Source of the DNA: Inonotus obliquus
Lineage: Eukaryota; Basidiomycota; Agaricomycetes; Hymenochaetales; Hymenochaetaceae
Direction of reading: 5' to 3'
NCBI GenBank assembly: GCA_032164295.1
Contig: JAJHTX010000003.1
Location: forward strand, 620,001 to 684,000
Length of the DNA: 64,000 bases
Part shown: piece after piece, positions 1 through 11,908 of the stretch
Layout of the letters: the number at the start of each line of letters is the position of its first letter
Numbering within the stretch: position 1 is the first letter of the stretch
Position numbers and translations under genes: made by a program
Notes under the pieces: generated by a model
Seen by the model: only the letters and a program-made list of their open reading frames with translations
Told to the model about the DNA's origin: nothing
Databases searched by the model: none

Positions 1-89
1 GCCAAGAGCCTGGACGCAGAATACACCTTGATTCGAATCACGTAGATTTGCATCAAGAATGCAATTAGCCCAATGCAAATTTTGCCAGG

Positions 90-336
90 GAGATGAAACA
101 CGCACAGATACCAGCCTCTGCAGCAACGGCACCAGAGTCGGTCATTTGGTCCCGTCGAACGATGAAAAGAGTATGTTGAACGTCGAGTCGCGTACGTATC
201 AAGAGATGAGCCTCGTATTCTCGCGAAGGTAAGAGAAAAAACACGAGCTGTTTATGGACGTCATGGAGGATGGCGGAGGCGGGGTAAGAGCAGGGCGGAT
301 CAGCGCTTGCATCATTTCAAACTCCGATTTGATGTC
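90..336. repeat. Dispersed repeat A, copy 1
   Basis: About 245 bp that matches positions 4372-4616 in the same orientation, with scattered substitutions and small indels. Shared blocks include the stretch around gtcccgtcgaa, the stretch around cgagtcgcgta, and the end around tcatttcaaactccgattt. It lies just beyond the 3' end of the DUF6533-type gene at 459. No open frame is kept between the two copies. It could be a fragment of a larger mobile element or a duplicated gene flank; no terminal repeats or target-site duplications are visible. Confidence 0.75.
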
Positions 337-458
337 TATCTCCCTGGATTACATAATCGGCGAGACTTATTTACAGACACCACTTAGTATCACTAACGTG
401 GTGGTCTACAGACAGAGCTGGCACTCGCCTGCAAAACGAAAGAATAAATCACATCTCA

Positions 459-1545
459 TTATACATGTGCTTCTGGTCTAGATCTGTCGTGGCATGAGAT
501 ACCTCCTGCAGTCAGCAACGACGGACCAAGTCTCCATTGGTCCTGGTTCTTGGGCGAAATCCGAGTATTATCAGGCTCGTAGACTAATGTTATGTTTCGA
601 GACTCTTGTCGGGTTTTATCGCTAGAAGTTCCAGACACATCTACGAGTTGTATGTCTTGCGGGTCGGAAGCTGGCTGGACACGGGGCTGCGCTGCAGCAC
701 GAATGTTTAGGATGATCCTGGACCCGATAATTGGGTAGCTGCATCGAAGAACCGGAGTGAGAGATGACGTAAGCCCGATACGTTCGGCTGGCAATGCAGA
801 AAAGAACACCAGATTGGAAATCGCAAGAGCTGCGAGCAAAGTATGAGGGATTTACTGTGCTGTTGACCCAGCGTGACGCACCTAGCATGACGGAATAGTA
901 GGCGAGACCATCGCGAACGAGGATAGAAAGCAAGGGCGTATGTGCAGTCTTATCTGTATGGAAAAGTCGATGAGTTGGGGATGTGCGATGTGCGAGAAGT
1001 ACTTACAAGAGTGCAGTCCTCTCACTAACGTGAGGACGAAGAGTACCGTATCGAAAGCCATGACACCTGCCCACGCAGGTATAGTCATAGCCGGATCCAC
1101 CGATACAACGCCACTCTGGCAACCCAATATCGGATGAAGCCTACGATAACATAAACGAAGAGCATCGAAGAAGCGCTGGATCCAGCTCACAGATCCATGA
1201 TAGAGTCTATACAATTATAAGAAGACAATGTCAAATGCAGAACTATATGGACCCGGTCGAGCACGTACAGTCGAAAATGTGCGTGACCCTTGCCAATGTC
1301 ACCAACAGCACGATGTCCGTCGCCTTGAGGATGGTCACTGTCAGCGATGATAGCACGGTAGCAGCACGTTGTTTGATCTCACTATTAAGCTGAACCATAG
1401 CAGTACAACAATGGGACGTTTTTGTTCCCATATTGCTATAATCCTTAGCACGACCACAACTATGGTACATCATGCTTATAAGTCTTCGGCGTCTGTCTAG
1501 TGTTAGAAGTACTAACGAACTTTGGAGTGGAACCAAGAAAATCAA
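459..1545 (-). CDS. DUF6533-type multi-pass membrane protein, 3' part (5' end not found)
   Basis: Minus-strand exons carry hallmarks of the large basidiomycete DUF6533/DUF6534 membrane protein family. There are hydrophobic segments around 1250-1360 (ILKATDIVLLVTLARV) and around 1020-1110 (WAGVMAFDTVLFVLTLVRG). These are followed by the family's loop LSILVRDGLAYYSVML at about 880-933 and a C-terminal SRIILNIRAA segment near 710 that leads into a hydrophilic tail ending at 459. The reading frame changes between segments, as expected for several short introns. The family's N-terminal YD...E...W segment was not found upstream of 1545, so the gene may be 5'-truncated or its first exons are diverged. 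The function of this family is unknown; 7-TM topology is typical. Confidence 0.55.
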
Positions 1546-2769
1546 TGTAGCCCTACTGCTGATTTAGTTTCGACCAGACTGAAAGGGTGAAAGAATCAAA
1601 CACACCAAGTACTGAGGTATGTTTCGAATCTACAACTATAAATGACGCACTAAGTCGACGAGGGATGGGAAGTTAGCTTTTCCGAATACCCACAACTATC
1701 AGGCGCGGCTTTAGTGTACTAGGACACACTTGTACTGAATGGATGACTTACTGGTTCGGGAGCATTCATGTCCACAGTATCTGTATGAGTAGCACCGTAG
1801 ATAGATAACTCAGTTTATGGCCACGAAACGGGGGTTGCGTACTAACAGACCAGGTATAACACTTCTTCAATGGCCACGGGATACCTTACGATAAAATAAA
1901 GCCATTTCCCATATGACCATCGCGCAGGCCAAATTAGTGAGCGCTGACGACGATCGATGAATACAATTCGATTTCTGTAGCATGCATAGAACAGACCTCT
2001 CTGAATAGGATATTGTATTAGATATTCTTCTCTTTTAGGGAGTTACGATGAAATGGACGTACTGTTCGATAGTCAACAAAATGTCGTAAAGCATGCAAGA
2101 CACGGCAGCCACTAGTTACAATTTCGTTAGAACAGGGGACTTGATGGAGATGTCATTATTAATTACCGCCAAGGTTCTGAATAAAGCAAGTATGAGACTG
2201 ACTCTGAGTAATGTTTATATTTGCAAAACATACCTTGTAGGTCCTCATATCACTGACTGCCTGGTTCAACAGCTTGAGAGAATCCTGGAGGGGCAGCCCA
2301 CTGTCGTTATCGATCAAGCTCATGGTGAGTGGGACAGTGGAGTTGAGCACTCGTGAGTGCATGGAATGATGCTGTTGGTGATTATATATATTTCGTGAAG
2401 CATCCTGATTCCACAGCTCCGTATAGATTAATGAATTGATAACACCGCGATCGAGATCAATGCTGCATCACCTATCCAGGACGAGGACGGGGAGAATGGA
2501 ATCTTATCATCAACAATGCAACATCAACTAATCCTCAGAAGGTACCAGGGCAAGCTTGGAACTGTGGGTCAGCCTGGGTCAGCACAGGTCAGCACGGTAC
2601 GAGAAGGAGGAGATCGCCATGATTGGCATTGCTACCTTGGCATCAAGCGGTAAATGAGAAAGAGGCACCGATGTCAAAAGTCCGAGCTTAGTCGGGCCGC
2701 ACAGCCACAACGATTCGGATGTGTCTTCATTACATATATGAGATCAGTCAATTTATTCTTTGGGCCAAA
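1546..2769. other. No recognisable gene
   Basis: No reading frame here resembles a family I know. A 67-codon minus-strand frame at 2159-2362 (containing SLIDNDSGLPLQDSLKLL) reads like real protein sequence but has no neighbours in frame. It may be a lone exon or a relic. Confidence 0.4.
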
Positions 2770-3905
2770 TGCGGGTTTCAAGTCAGGATAGGGAATCAGT
2801 ATAAATGTAATCACGTACAGCAGAGGAATATAATACGTTATTTGAACCCTGCAGAGTGAGGACGATGATGGAGAGAGAGGCGAGGATAGTCGCCGTCCAA
2901 CTAGGGCTCCGCAGCTGATACTTATCCCCGATCCGCGTTCGTTCGATACACTGTCTCCTTGCCATATCAAGTAATTGAACCCTAGAAAATGATTAGTCGG
3001 ACTTACTTGCCAAGAATCAGGTTGATGTCAGTTGTAAATTGTTGGGCTCGCTCGTGTTGTACGTACTGCGCTTTGTTATGCACCTGTTGAAAGATTCTGA
3101 GCCAATTTCTTTCGCCCTACAACTTACAAGACAGATCATGACCTTAGTCCCGGATACGCCAGACGAACCTCATACGATACGCGCAGAACTGGATCTGTAG
3201 CAGCCATGAAATATCCTGAAATATCCCTGTGAATACTACTGAAAATATCTGCGCGTATCGTATGAGATACGTTGCGGAGGACTACACGGTCCGACACAGA
3301 ACGGCTGCTTGCAAGGAGACAGGTAGGATCAAATTCGGCAACATGGTCACTCCAACTGCTTCTGGAGGAGCGTGCAGATGATGAGGAGATGACTACGAGA
3401 GCCCAAAGAGGCACACGTTGGTGATCGCGGTGTCATGCCGCGCATGACCGCCTGGGTAGATATCGAAGTGGCCGGCGAAGGAAGGTAGTCTCCATGAATT
3501 CCTCCATCGAGTAGATTTGCGCAATAGACCCTCATCTGTTCTTTGTTCTTAACCGTTGTCCTCACTCGTAGCCATCCTCATCGAACTAGTTGGCGCTCCG
3601 ACCAGCAGGAGCTCTCTGCTTCTTTTGGGCATCGAGTTTACATTTAGGATCAAGCAACCACAGTTTTTTTTGCAATGATTCTGCCAGACAGCCTGTGCCG
3701 CAGGTCGGAGTTTGCAGCAAATATCCCAGAGCACGTCGTCCATGCCGGAACCCAAAGTAGGTCGTCGGGGTTTTCTCTGCTGTTACGTCTGATGATGACT
3801 CGAGCTTCGTGCCAGACTGGAGGGCCACTCGTAAATGGCTCCTGCAGTAGTACAGACAACATCAAACCCAATCAGAGCTCAGAACGAGAAAACAACGGAG
3901 GATAG
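2770..3905 (-). repeat. Dispersed repeat B, copy 1 (relic of a membrane-protein gene family)
   Basis: The blocks 2780-2880 and about 3290-3900 match 22010-22110 and 22120-22690 in the same orientation; the intervening 400 bp has no counterpart in the second copy. On the minus strand both copies show a similar hydrophobic stretch (VQITYYIPLLYVITFILIP here) and similar upstream fragments in shifting frames. This suggests a degenerate, formerly protein-coding gene rather than a transposon. The original product is not recognised. Confidence 0.6.
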
Positions 3906-4371
3906 ACAAACGAGAATCATCGTTCCAAAGGCCCAAAAATTACTCCCGTGACAAGGCTAGAATGTCAACTGCTTGGATTGAACCATTATATGAAGCCGAG
4001 CGACAAAAGAGGATTGTGGTGATGTAGAGTCAACCAATATCTCCTTGATAAGGTGCTAGGGTATTCACAGATAATCAGCATTGAAAGAAGCTTCATTTTG
4101 CCGACCCGCACGACACCGCACTCACAGAGCACAAAGTATCCTTGACACCTTCATATGATGACGATATCTTGGTGCCTGGTGTCCCACATATGAGCTACTG
4201 CGCTTGATAGCACTGTATTGATGATCGCGCCAGTTAAAATTTACTTCGCGCTTGTTTATCATTCTCATCTGCTTCTACCAGAGCTTTGTCTGCCCCGCTG
4301 ACTGGCTCTTCAGCTTCTTCCATGTCCATTCCCTTTTCGGATCCTTATCGTCACCTCCCTTAAAGTTAACC

Positions 4372-4616
4372 AGAAACATGAACAAATACCAGCTTCTGCG
4401 GCCATGACACCGGAGTCAGTCATTTTGTCCCGTCGAATGATGTAAAGGTATGTTGATTGTCGAGTCGCGTAAGTATCAAGAGACAGGTCTCATATTCTCG
4501 TGAAGGTAAGTAAGAGAAAAAATATGAGTTGCTTATGGACGTCGTGGCACCGGATGATGGATAAAAAAGCAGGGCGGATCAGTGGTTGCGTCATTTCAAA
4601 CTCCGATTTGATGGTG
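4372..4616. repeat. Dispersed repeat A, copy 2
   Basis: Second copy of the repeat at 90-336, in the same orientation and about 80 percent alike by eye. It sits just past the 3' end of the gene at 4749-6590, much as copy 1 sits just past the 3' end of the gene at 459. Both copies therefore occupy a gene-tail position. Confidence 0.75.
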
Positions 4617-4748
4617 ACAATTTCTTGTATTTGACCTCCTCCTCTGTTCCATAATATAGCGCATACAATAATATATACCGAGTCCTACTCCAGAATTGAA
4701 AACATCCAAAAGCTTATAATACTAGGTGCAGTAGGCGATCTTCCAACA

Positions 4749-6590
4749 TCATTGAATCCGATCCCATGAAGAATCTGTTGTGTCTATGGATGGTGTCTCC
4801 AGAGGGCTAGATATCACGTCCGTCGTGTCGAGTGAAAGGACTCCCGATACTGTCCCAGACTTGCTCGGAACGGATATGGCGTCCCATGAGGACGCAGTAA
4901 GCTCGGAAGCATCTGCGATGACCCCCTCCGAGAGACTTCCTCTCGTACAGCTGATGGTGTCAATGCTCGAAATCGTATTGAGAGCCGACCGAATTCGTAC
5001 CCGCAGCTCAAGGAGAAGCTCTCCATCGTGTAATAATCGAGGGTCGTCAAAGCTCGATATAATCGACTTTCTTTCATTGTGAAGGACGTCCGGAGGAGCA
5101 GAAGAAAAGCAAGGATTGATGCGAACGGCGTGCATGGAACTCTTGCCATTGTCCTTGTCCTGGATTAATTGGGATGAGAGACGCATTTCCGGGAAAGTGA
5201 AAACGTAGTCGACCGGGGTTTCTTCCGTAATGAGGTGGCGGTTGAATGGTGGCGGAACGAGGCGCAACTCTGCGAAGACAGTCGGCATCGCAAGGAATTC
5301 ACCGTCCTCGCACTGTAGTTCTAAAACAGAATCGGGATCTTTTTTGCTATCAGGTTCTTGCTCATGGATGCATAGCTCGAGCTCATTACGTCCGATTCCG
5401 AGCGTCCAAGCCCAGCGTGCGCAGATGAACTCCAGAAGAAGAGCGAACTGTGGTGTCGCCGAAGATTGATCCGAGAAACTAGAAGGATGAAGGGTTCTCT
5501 CCGACACGTGTGGTTCGTCCTGTTGATTACTATTGGACTGGAGTGGTAGGGTGGGGCGTGAATACGGATGATATCGCGGTATTGAACCCCCGCGTTGGTG
5601 ACTATGAATGGCTGCGCCATAGTCGCGTCCAAAGGCCGGCGAGTAAGGCTCCTCTTGCCTGTTCTTATTACGAAGCTGAGATACGAACCCTCCGATAGAA
5701 ATGAGAGCTGTAACTTGAGTGCTTTGACCATCATACGAGGTGGGGATGAGCGAAGAAGAGCTTCCTTTGTTATGCTCCTCTCTGGCCGGCTCGTAAACGA
5801 TGGACACCTTGTAGTCATCGGCACCAACCCGAGTCAATCGATGACCCATGCCCGCCACACCATTCTCATCCCCCGCATTCTGCGACCATATAAACCCAAC
5901 TATTCGCTGGTAAAGCGTGTTCGTCGTGTCCTCATATGATACAGGAGATTCTGGAGGAGCATGATGCAAGCGACGCATGCACGCCTTGCGAGTAAGATCA
6001 ACAAGAGCACTACGTGGATCTGACAATTCTCCATCAACGGTTGGCTCGTTAAGATCGTTGGCACTTCTCCAATGCTCGACCAAGAACCGGATGGTCTCCA
6101 TCCCAGCGCTATATATCCCTTCATCAGTAAGGCCCTCCCAAACAGGACTCCAGTTCTGGATCTCGAACTCCAATGGCGTCAATCCGTCAAGACAACGAAA
6201 CGGATCGCTCATAATTCGATCCAAGGTTCTCCCTGGAAGATGGTACTCTTGAATAAATGCTTCACGGGTGCTTCTCAGGGCGCTCGCACGTTCCATGGGC
6301 GAAAACGAAGGGGAGCGTAGGGCGCAAGACAAAGCAACTTGGCTGTGGAGGATCGCGTCTGCTCTCGAAGCAGCATCGCGGATTCCAGACTCTTCGATAT
6401 AGCCGTCCAGGTCTACGAAACTTTGCAAGGATGCAGCATGGTTGATGAAGACCGGGCGCTGTGGGTCTGTCTGAAGCTCTGGGAGGCTGTCATTATCTTG
6501 ATCTTTGCCTATCACGAAACCATAGGCTTTGCAGATCGAGCAGCGGAGTCGTGGACGTGATCCGCTAGGTGAACAAGGTGCAGGAGCCAT
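4749..6590 (-). CDS. Hypothetical protein, 613 aa, single exon
   Basis: An uninterrupted minus-strand frame. I place the start at the ATG at 6590 (MAPAPCSPSGSRPRLRCSIC) because the frame further upstream has only non-ATG starts. Near the N terminus is a short C-S-I-C pair, too little to call a zinc finger. The middle (about residues 330-390) is rich in Ser, Gln, Pro and charged residues and looks disordered. The C-terminal 60 residues are Ser/Thr/Asp-rich. No signal peptide or membrane segment is visible. I do not recognise the family and give no function. A long intronless gene is unusual among the intron-rich genes of this window. The codon pattern looks real and no stop interrupts it, so I am fairly sure it is coding. 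Confidence 0.7.
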   Translation of the reverse strand: MAPAPCSPSGSRPRLRCSICKAYGFVIGKDQDNDSLPELQTDPQRPVFINHAASLQSFVDLDGYIEESGIRDAASRADAILHSQVALSCALRSPSFSPMERASALRSTREAFIQEYHLPGRTLDRIMSDPFRCLDGLTPLEFEIQNWSPVWEGLTDEGIYSAGMETIRFLVEHWRSANDLNEPTVDGELSDPRSALVDLTRKACMRRLHHAPPESPVSYEDTTNTLYQRIVGFIWSQNAGDENGVAGMGHRLTRVGADDYKVSIVYEPAREEHNKGSSSSLIPTSYDGQSTQVTALISIGGFVSQLRNKNRQEEPYSPAFGRDYGAAIHSHQRGGSIPRYHPYSRPTLPLQSNSNQQDEPHVSERTLHPSSFSDQSSATPQFALLLEFICARWAWTLGIGRNELELCIHEQEPDSKKDPDSVLELQCEDGEFLAMPTVFAELRLVPPPFNRHLITEETPVDYVFTFPEMRLSSQLIQDKDNGKSSMHAVRINPCFSSAPPDVLHNERKSIISSFDDPRLLHDGELLLELRVRIRSALNTISSIDTISCTRGSLSEGVIADASELTASSWDAISVPSKSGTVSGVLSLDTTDVISSPLETPSIDTTDSSWDRIQ

Positions 6591-6981
6591 ACTGAAAATG
6601 CACACCGCTGGCACTGGCAGAGTTTTTGCGTTCGTTCGCAAGCAAATGATCTATCTAGTGAGAATAAGTGTGTATGCTATGCTGATCCTGCTGAGTAATC
6701 ACCGACATTAGCGTGGGAATTGTTTTGTATCCACACCTTCTTCACCATCCTCCTTCAATGAACTAGTTCGCCGCAATTATAAAGGTACCGACCCTGAAAT
6801 ATGACCCAGAGCTCAAAGGACCCGGAAACATGACTCTTACTAGTACTGATCTTCCAAATTGGACAGCACTCATATAGTAAATAGTAGTCGGTAACGCATA
6901 CGAGGTACAATGGCATAATAAGGTTGTTGAATAGATATTCTGTGAACCCGATTTCATAGTAGTGAGTGATGTTCACTGCTC

Positions 6982-8617
6982 TCAACTGAATTGCATTTCA
7001 TCCAATGTCTCTACCCTGTAGCTCGTTCCCTCATTTACGCCTTTCTCGCCCGCTTCCTTCAAATGAACCAGGAGCCGGGCTCCGAGGATGACGAGAAGAC
7101 TCGGGCTTCCCAATATTCCTAGAATCACCTTAGATGCGACATGAGGATCGGTCGTTGTGTCTGATATGATCATCGCTACATTGCAGAAAATTGCCCTAAC
7201 AGAGAAGAAATCTCATCAACTCTTTAGTCGTAAACAAATAGATGGAGTACGTACAGTGCGAAGTAAGCTGCCTGATCTACTATAAGGACTTTTATCAGGT
7301 TTAAGCCTTTGAAACCCTCTGATTCACGCCAGATCATTGCGCCTTTGTACAGTGCAAGGATCATGAGAAAACACTCGAAGAATAGAGGAATGCCCCTATG
7401 CATGTTAATTAATAAGCTACGTTTCATGCGAGCTCCCCTGGAGTCTTACTCACCACGCAAAGACGAAGAAAATTGGTTGGACTGATCTGATCGACTGGCA
7501 AACAGTGAAGATCGTCCCGTATACACCCAACGCAGCTTTCCCAGGTGGTTCGTGAGCTACTCCGATACATTCTTCAAATTACTTGTACACTCACTGCCGT
7601 TAAAGATCTGAACGTATGCGAGAATAGCAAACATTGCTGCTACTTCGATCGCAAAGAGGATTCGAAGCAGAATAGTCAACACTTTGTCTGCCAGACAAAT
7701 CAGCTGCGTTCACTTGGATACGCATCTACCGCTTTGGCATACCTTTTGAAAAGAGCGCGAGGACCCTCATCACGAGAATGTCTATGAAAAAAGGTGAGAA
7801 TCGGTCCAGTGCTGCTGCGTCCATCAAGTCTCACAATCGATCAAGTTAATGGTTATCCAGTCTACTACGCGATAAGCATTTGATCATACGCATCAGAAAG
7901 AATACGTACTCGAAGCAACGGCGGTCAAAAGCGTGAAGGAGCCTAATGAGTAGAGAACCTGATGTTAGCAATAAGTTACTTGGTTTATAGATTGACCATA
8001 TGCTGACATCTGAATGATACATGATCAATAAAGCGATTTTTTGAGAACATAAAGTGAAGCTCACAGTCTGCTATAAACGTGGTGCGTGTTGTCTATTTCG
8101 AGAATGTAAGGATAATGGAAATGTGAGGCGATTGATGAGATAAGACTTACACCAAAGATATACGATTGCAGAGAATATCCCTATGTAGCGATTCTGTTCG
8201 ATCTACGGTTGGAAAAGCCGAACCAATACGTAGTGCTGCCACTGACCGCAAAGTAAATCACGCTAACAAAGGTTCGTGGGTTTTTCTAGAAAGTGGTAGG
8301 ATATGTAATCCTGAAGAGTTTCGACAGAAAGTCCGAGATGCTTTACCCAAAAGTATTTGATCTATAACACATGGTCATCATGAGCAAGAAGGAAAGATTT
8401 TAACGAGTTGCTCACCTCTTTGTCTAATGTTGTTACTATTGATAGGAAAAGGTAAGCATAGGACGTATGTAAGTTGAATGGTATACTGACAAGTATCGTA
8501 CACGAGGAGAGTAACAATGGCAAACTGGAAGTATTCGCCAAATCGCAGCTGGGAGAATATGAGTGGCACAACATCCGCATCTATGGAATGGACGACAGTA
8601 GAGCGAGTGGTCAACAT
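6982..8617 (-). CDS. DUF6533-type multi-pass membrane protein
   Basis: The start is at 8617. Exon 1 ends in FAIVTLLVYDT and splices to TTLDKE and then IKYFW, giving the family's diagnostic YD..TLDKE(I/V)KYFW segment. Later minus-strand exons include a hydrophobic segment at 7224-7427 (PLFFECFLMILALYKG, then LIKVLIVDQAAYFALYVL), matching the family's L..LL.RD..YF pattern. The last exon (7173-6982) has GARLLVHLKEAGEKG and ends in DEMQFS, like the family's conserved C-terminal EMQF tail. Not every intermediate exon was resolved; the region 7430-8160 probably holds two or three. The family is found in many mushroom genomes, usually in multiple copies, and has no known function. The gene appears intact in the parts I could join. 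Confidence 0.7.
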
Positions 8618-9825
8618 TGTTTTATATATGGTAGATAACGCTAGAGAGTCGAGATCTGGGGATCAGTTAGTGCCCAACGCAAAGGCCTTAAGTATTTCAC
8701 CGGCCTATTAGGTTTACGTAGCTTGCTATCGTTCAGGACCTCAATAAGGGCGAACAATGCGGAGCATTGATTCGATCAGACCTTCGGAACAAAGTCCCTC
8801 CGCTTCGCCAACTTGCACGGACTTGATCAATCAGGAATGTTATAGTCGCCCTGTAACGGATTGTTGAAATCTTAACACGTTTGAAAAGTCAAGTGAACCG
8901 AAGATGGGGCATCAAGCAGTCTCCCAACTCGAGTACCAAAGGAGCTCCAAAAGTAACTTGAGAGATGAAGGCGATGAGGACCACCGGTATCTCATGATGC
9001 ACGTTTTGATATCACATAGCGAGCGCGGGCTTTGGAATAGCAAGAATAGACATGATCAAGGGGGATCATGGCAGGAATTCGGCGATAGTGAGTGTTGGAT
9101 GGGTATTCTTGTAAGGCGAAGGCGTAAGTTTTCCGATAATGGTCTATAGTCTAAATTTAGATTTGATGTGTTGATGAAACAAGTGTGAGCCTTATGAGTA
9201 AATTCGAGGGGAGCTGACTCGTCTGGACAAAATCAAGGATGTGGCTTAAAGCATGAGGTATGAGATAGACAAGCCTAGGGCATCTAGAATTAACGCAATG
9301 AAGCTGTTCGAAGCGGAGCGGGAATTTTACCGGACAAACCCGCGACATTTTGGTCCATATAGAAGTCGGTTCTGAGTACGGCCCGCGCACACGACCGTGG
9401 CATGAGTTGGTGCAGGTAATATTTTCTGGACTGGTGTCCGGAGCAATTCAGTTGATGCCCTTGTAACAGATGCGAGAGAAGGTCGAAATGATAAAAGATC
9501 AGCAACCACCACAGCTAATGAATAATCGTAACTGCAAACAGAGGCTGCTCCGCTTCTCATCCGTGTATTCGTGCCTCCGGCGTGCACCGACACTTTCCCG
9601 ACTAGCTCTTGCTTTCCCGCACAGGGCACAATACATTCAATAAGTTTCTTCTATTCATGAGTTTCGTGAGATAGACTTCAGCATACAATTTACCGAGTGA
9701 GAAAGCTACCTTCTAATCATTGTCAGATGACACTCTATTGGTAACGTCGTTTGATATATTTTAGCGCCCTTTCGCTAATATGAGAGTCGTTCTTTGTCCT
9801 CCTTTCCCGTTCCACTTCTACGCCC
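8618..9825. other. Intergenic region, no recognisable gene
   Basis: About 1.2 kb with only short, unrelated frames on both strands. I see no family resemblance, no tRNA and no repeat in it. Confidence 0.4.
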
Positions 9826-10979
9826 ATGTCAGTTGCTCGTGAGGACAAGTTCGAGCGATTCCTGGTCTCTACGCATGTGTATAAGATAGTTGACGGTCAT
9901 CCAATCCTACTTGACATCTTTGTTCCAAAGAAGCTAGTCGAGGCCGGACCAAGCTCGGAAGAGTGGAAGGTCAAACGTCCTGTAATGTTGTACTTTCACG
10001 CGGGATGGCTGGTAAGAGTCATATTAGGCTGTCCAAGATCTGTTACCTGAGTTTAACACGGAAGGTTGGAGGACAAAGAGAATTCCAGCCATGGTGGTCG
10101 CGATGGATTCTCGATCTCATGGTCAAGCACGGCGCAATTGGGATTACGGCGGATTATAGATTGATACCGGAAGCGACGTGTGAAGATGTTCTCGATGACA
10201 TTCACGACGTATGGGAGTGGGTGCACAAAGATCTTGATGAGACCATGCGGAAGGAGTATCCTGGCATTCTGCCGGATCTAGGCAAATTACTGTTAGCGGG
10301 GTCTAGTGCAGGCGGTTACTGCGCATTCCAGCTCGGCCTCTCCTATAATAAGACCGCAAACGACGAAGGCACATCTCTTGATCCCAATCCCCGTGTCATT
10401 CTTGCCTTGTACCCGTACGTCTCTATACGGACCCCATTTTGGACGGCAGCGTATACAAAGCATATCTTCGGAGCACCGCAGCTTCCGGCCTCACTTCTCG
10501 ATGACCACCTCACATCAATAACCCAAGCTCGAGTAAGAATGGGGAAGCAGCCGATTGTGACGAGCATCCCAATGTTAGACTCAGAGGGAAAGTTCACCGA
10601 TCGAGCACATCTTGCTATTTGCGCCACACAGCACGGTCGCATCCTTGAGCTGTTTGGAACCGAACGCGACAATTCCCCCGGGAAGCGACGAATGCATCCG
10701 GAGGATAGAATTATCGATGGTCGCAAGCTTCCCACGACGGTCATCGTTCAAGGAATCGACGATTCGATCTCTCCAGTGGGAGGATGTGATCTTTTCGTCC
10801 AGAACCTACAGAAGCACAAGGGAGTGGATGGCTTAGTTCAAGGAAGGGAGGATGAAGTCTTGAGGTACTTCAGGGTACCGGGTGAGCACCTGTTCGAAAC
10901 AGAGCTCGCGTTGGACGGAGGCGCGGAAAAATGGGTGAAAGAAGCAGCGATGTTCATCGAGGAGAACTGGATCGGCTAA
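9826..10979 (+). CDS. Alpha/beta hydrolase fold-3 family protein (esterase/lipase-like)
   Basis: Two exons, 9826-10011 and 10065-10979, joined across a 53-nt intron (gtaaga...aag), give 366 aa. Features of the hormone-sensitive-lipase-like alpha/beta hydrolases are in order. An oxyanion-hole HAGW motif lies at about residue 59 in place of the usual HGGG. DYRLIPE follows at about 100. The nucleophile elbow GSSAGG has Ser at about 143. The acidic residue is in GIDDSISP (Asp 294 or 295) and the catalytic His in GEHLFE (His 337). There is no signal peptide, so it is probably cytosolic. The substrate cannot be told from sequence. All catalytic parts are present and the gene looks intact. It stands alone and converges on the GLTP-like gene at 11091-11908. 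Confidence 0.85.
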
Positions 10980-11090
10980 TTCCAATCTCAGTTCTGGAAG
11001 CGTGTATATATCTAGCAGGGAGACAACGAGGGAAACAAATGTGGGAAATGTGCAAAGTACAAGTTCGAGGAATCGCATGTGAAAAGAAGG

Positions 11091-11908
11091 TCATATCTTC
11101 CCGTGACCTCTAGATTCGTAGACACTTGTCATACGCTGGACAATCACATCTAAACCAGAAAGCCATCGAGCAAGTTCTTCATCAAGCTTCTCTTGTGACC
11201 CTCCCTGAGCAATACGAGAATAAAAATCTCGCCTGTTGGGACAAGCGCGAAGCGCGACCTGTACAACAGTGCGTATTGCAAAGCCGTGATGATGCCGGAG
11301 CACAGAATTATAAGCTCGTGAAAAGCTGGGCTGAAGTTTCTCCTCATGCGAGTTTGCACGGGCGTCCTGTAGTGCACGGCACGTGAAGAGTAGCCCCCTT
11401 GAGAACGATAGTGAATAGATATCCTCGTTCATAACGATGACAGGGCATACCGTAGGAGACGCCGAAGCGAAGCTATCCCATACTGACTTGAAGATACCTC
11501 TTCGCTTTGAATAAGCGCCTCTAGTGTGTGGCATGCTTCAGGTTTGGAGGTGAATGTTGCCCGAACACCCTAGTAAGAGTTAACGTGGGCCCCTCGTGGA
11601 ACGGTTTAGAGGAACGACTGACGTGGACGTTACTTCTGATATCAGCCTGTACGAAGGAGAATACTCCGGCACCCAATAAATCTGAAATCTCGTGTTAGAG
11701 GAGTCTGAAAGACGAAAAGCTGTACACTTGAGAGTTTCCCCACCAAACATCCCTACAAGCCCTTCAGATGCTTCGAGAAACTCCATAGTTGGCACACCAG
11801 CTTCTGTGACTGGGACATCTGCGAATGACTACACCGATACGGTCAATGTGAAGGGCTCAGAATATCTACTGCTCGACATACCTTCACAGTTTCGAAATAA
11901 GGTGCCAT
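11091..11908 (-). CDS. Glycolipid transfer protein (GLTP) domain protein
   Basis: Five exons on the minus strand (11908-11882, 11828-11744, 11681-11623, 11569-11451, 11397-11091) join in frame to 198 aa, the usual length for a stand-alone GLTP. It starts MAPYFETVKSF and runs through PTMEFLEASEGLVGMF. QADIRSNV holds the Asp and Asn that bind the sugar headgroup in characterised GLTPs. TLEALIQSEE, RGLLFTCRALQDA, the NSVLRHHH segment with the lipid-binding His, and ACPNRRDFY follow. The Trp that stacks on the sugar in animal GLTP and fungal HET-C2 (W-L-x-R-G-L) appears to be Arg here (R-L-L-R-G-L). GLTPs move glycolipids between membranes in the cytosol. Splice sites are canonical GT-AG. Confidence 0.85.

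Noticed and set aside
10343..10744. 133-codon minus-strand frame inside the alpha/beta hydrolase gene
   Set aside because: It overlaps a clear coding exon in antisense and has no family resemblance. Similar antisense frames over the Argonaute, GMC and rvt genes were dismissed for the same reason.
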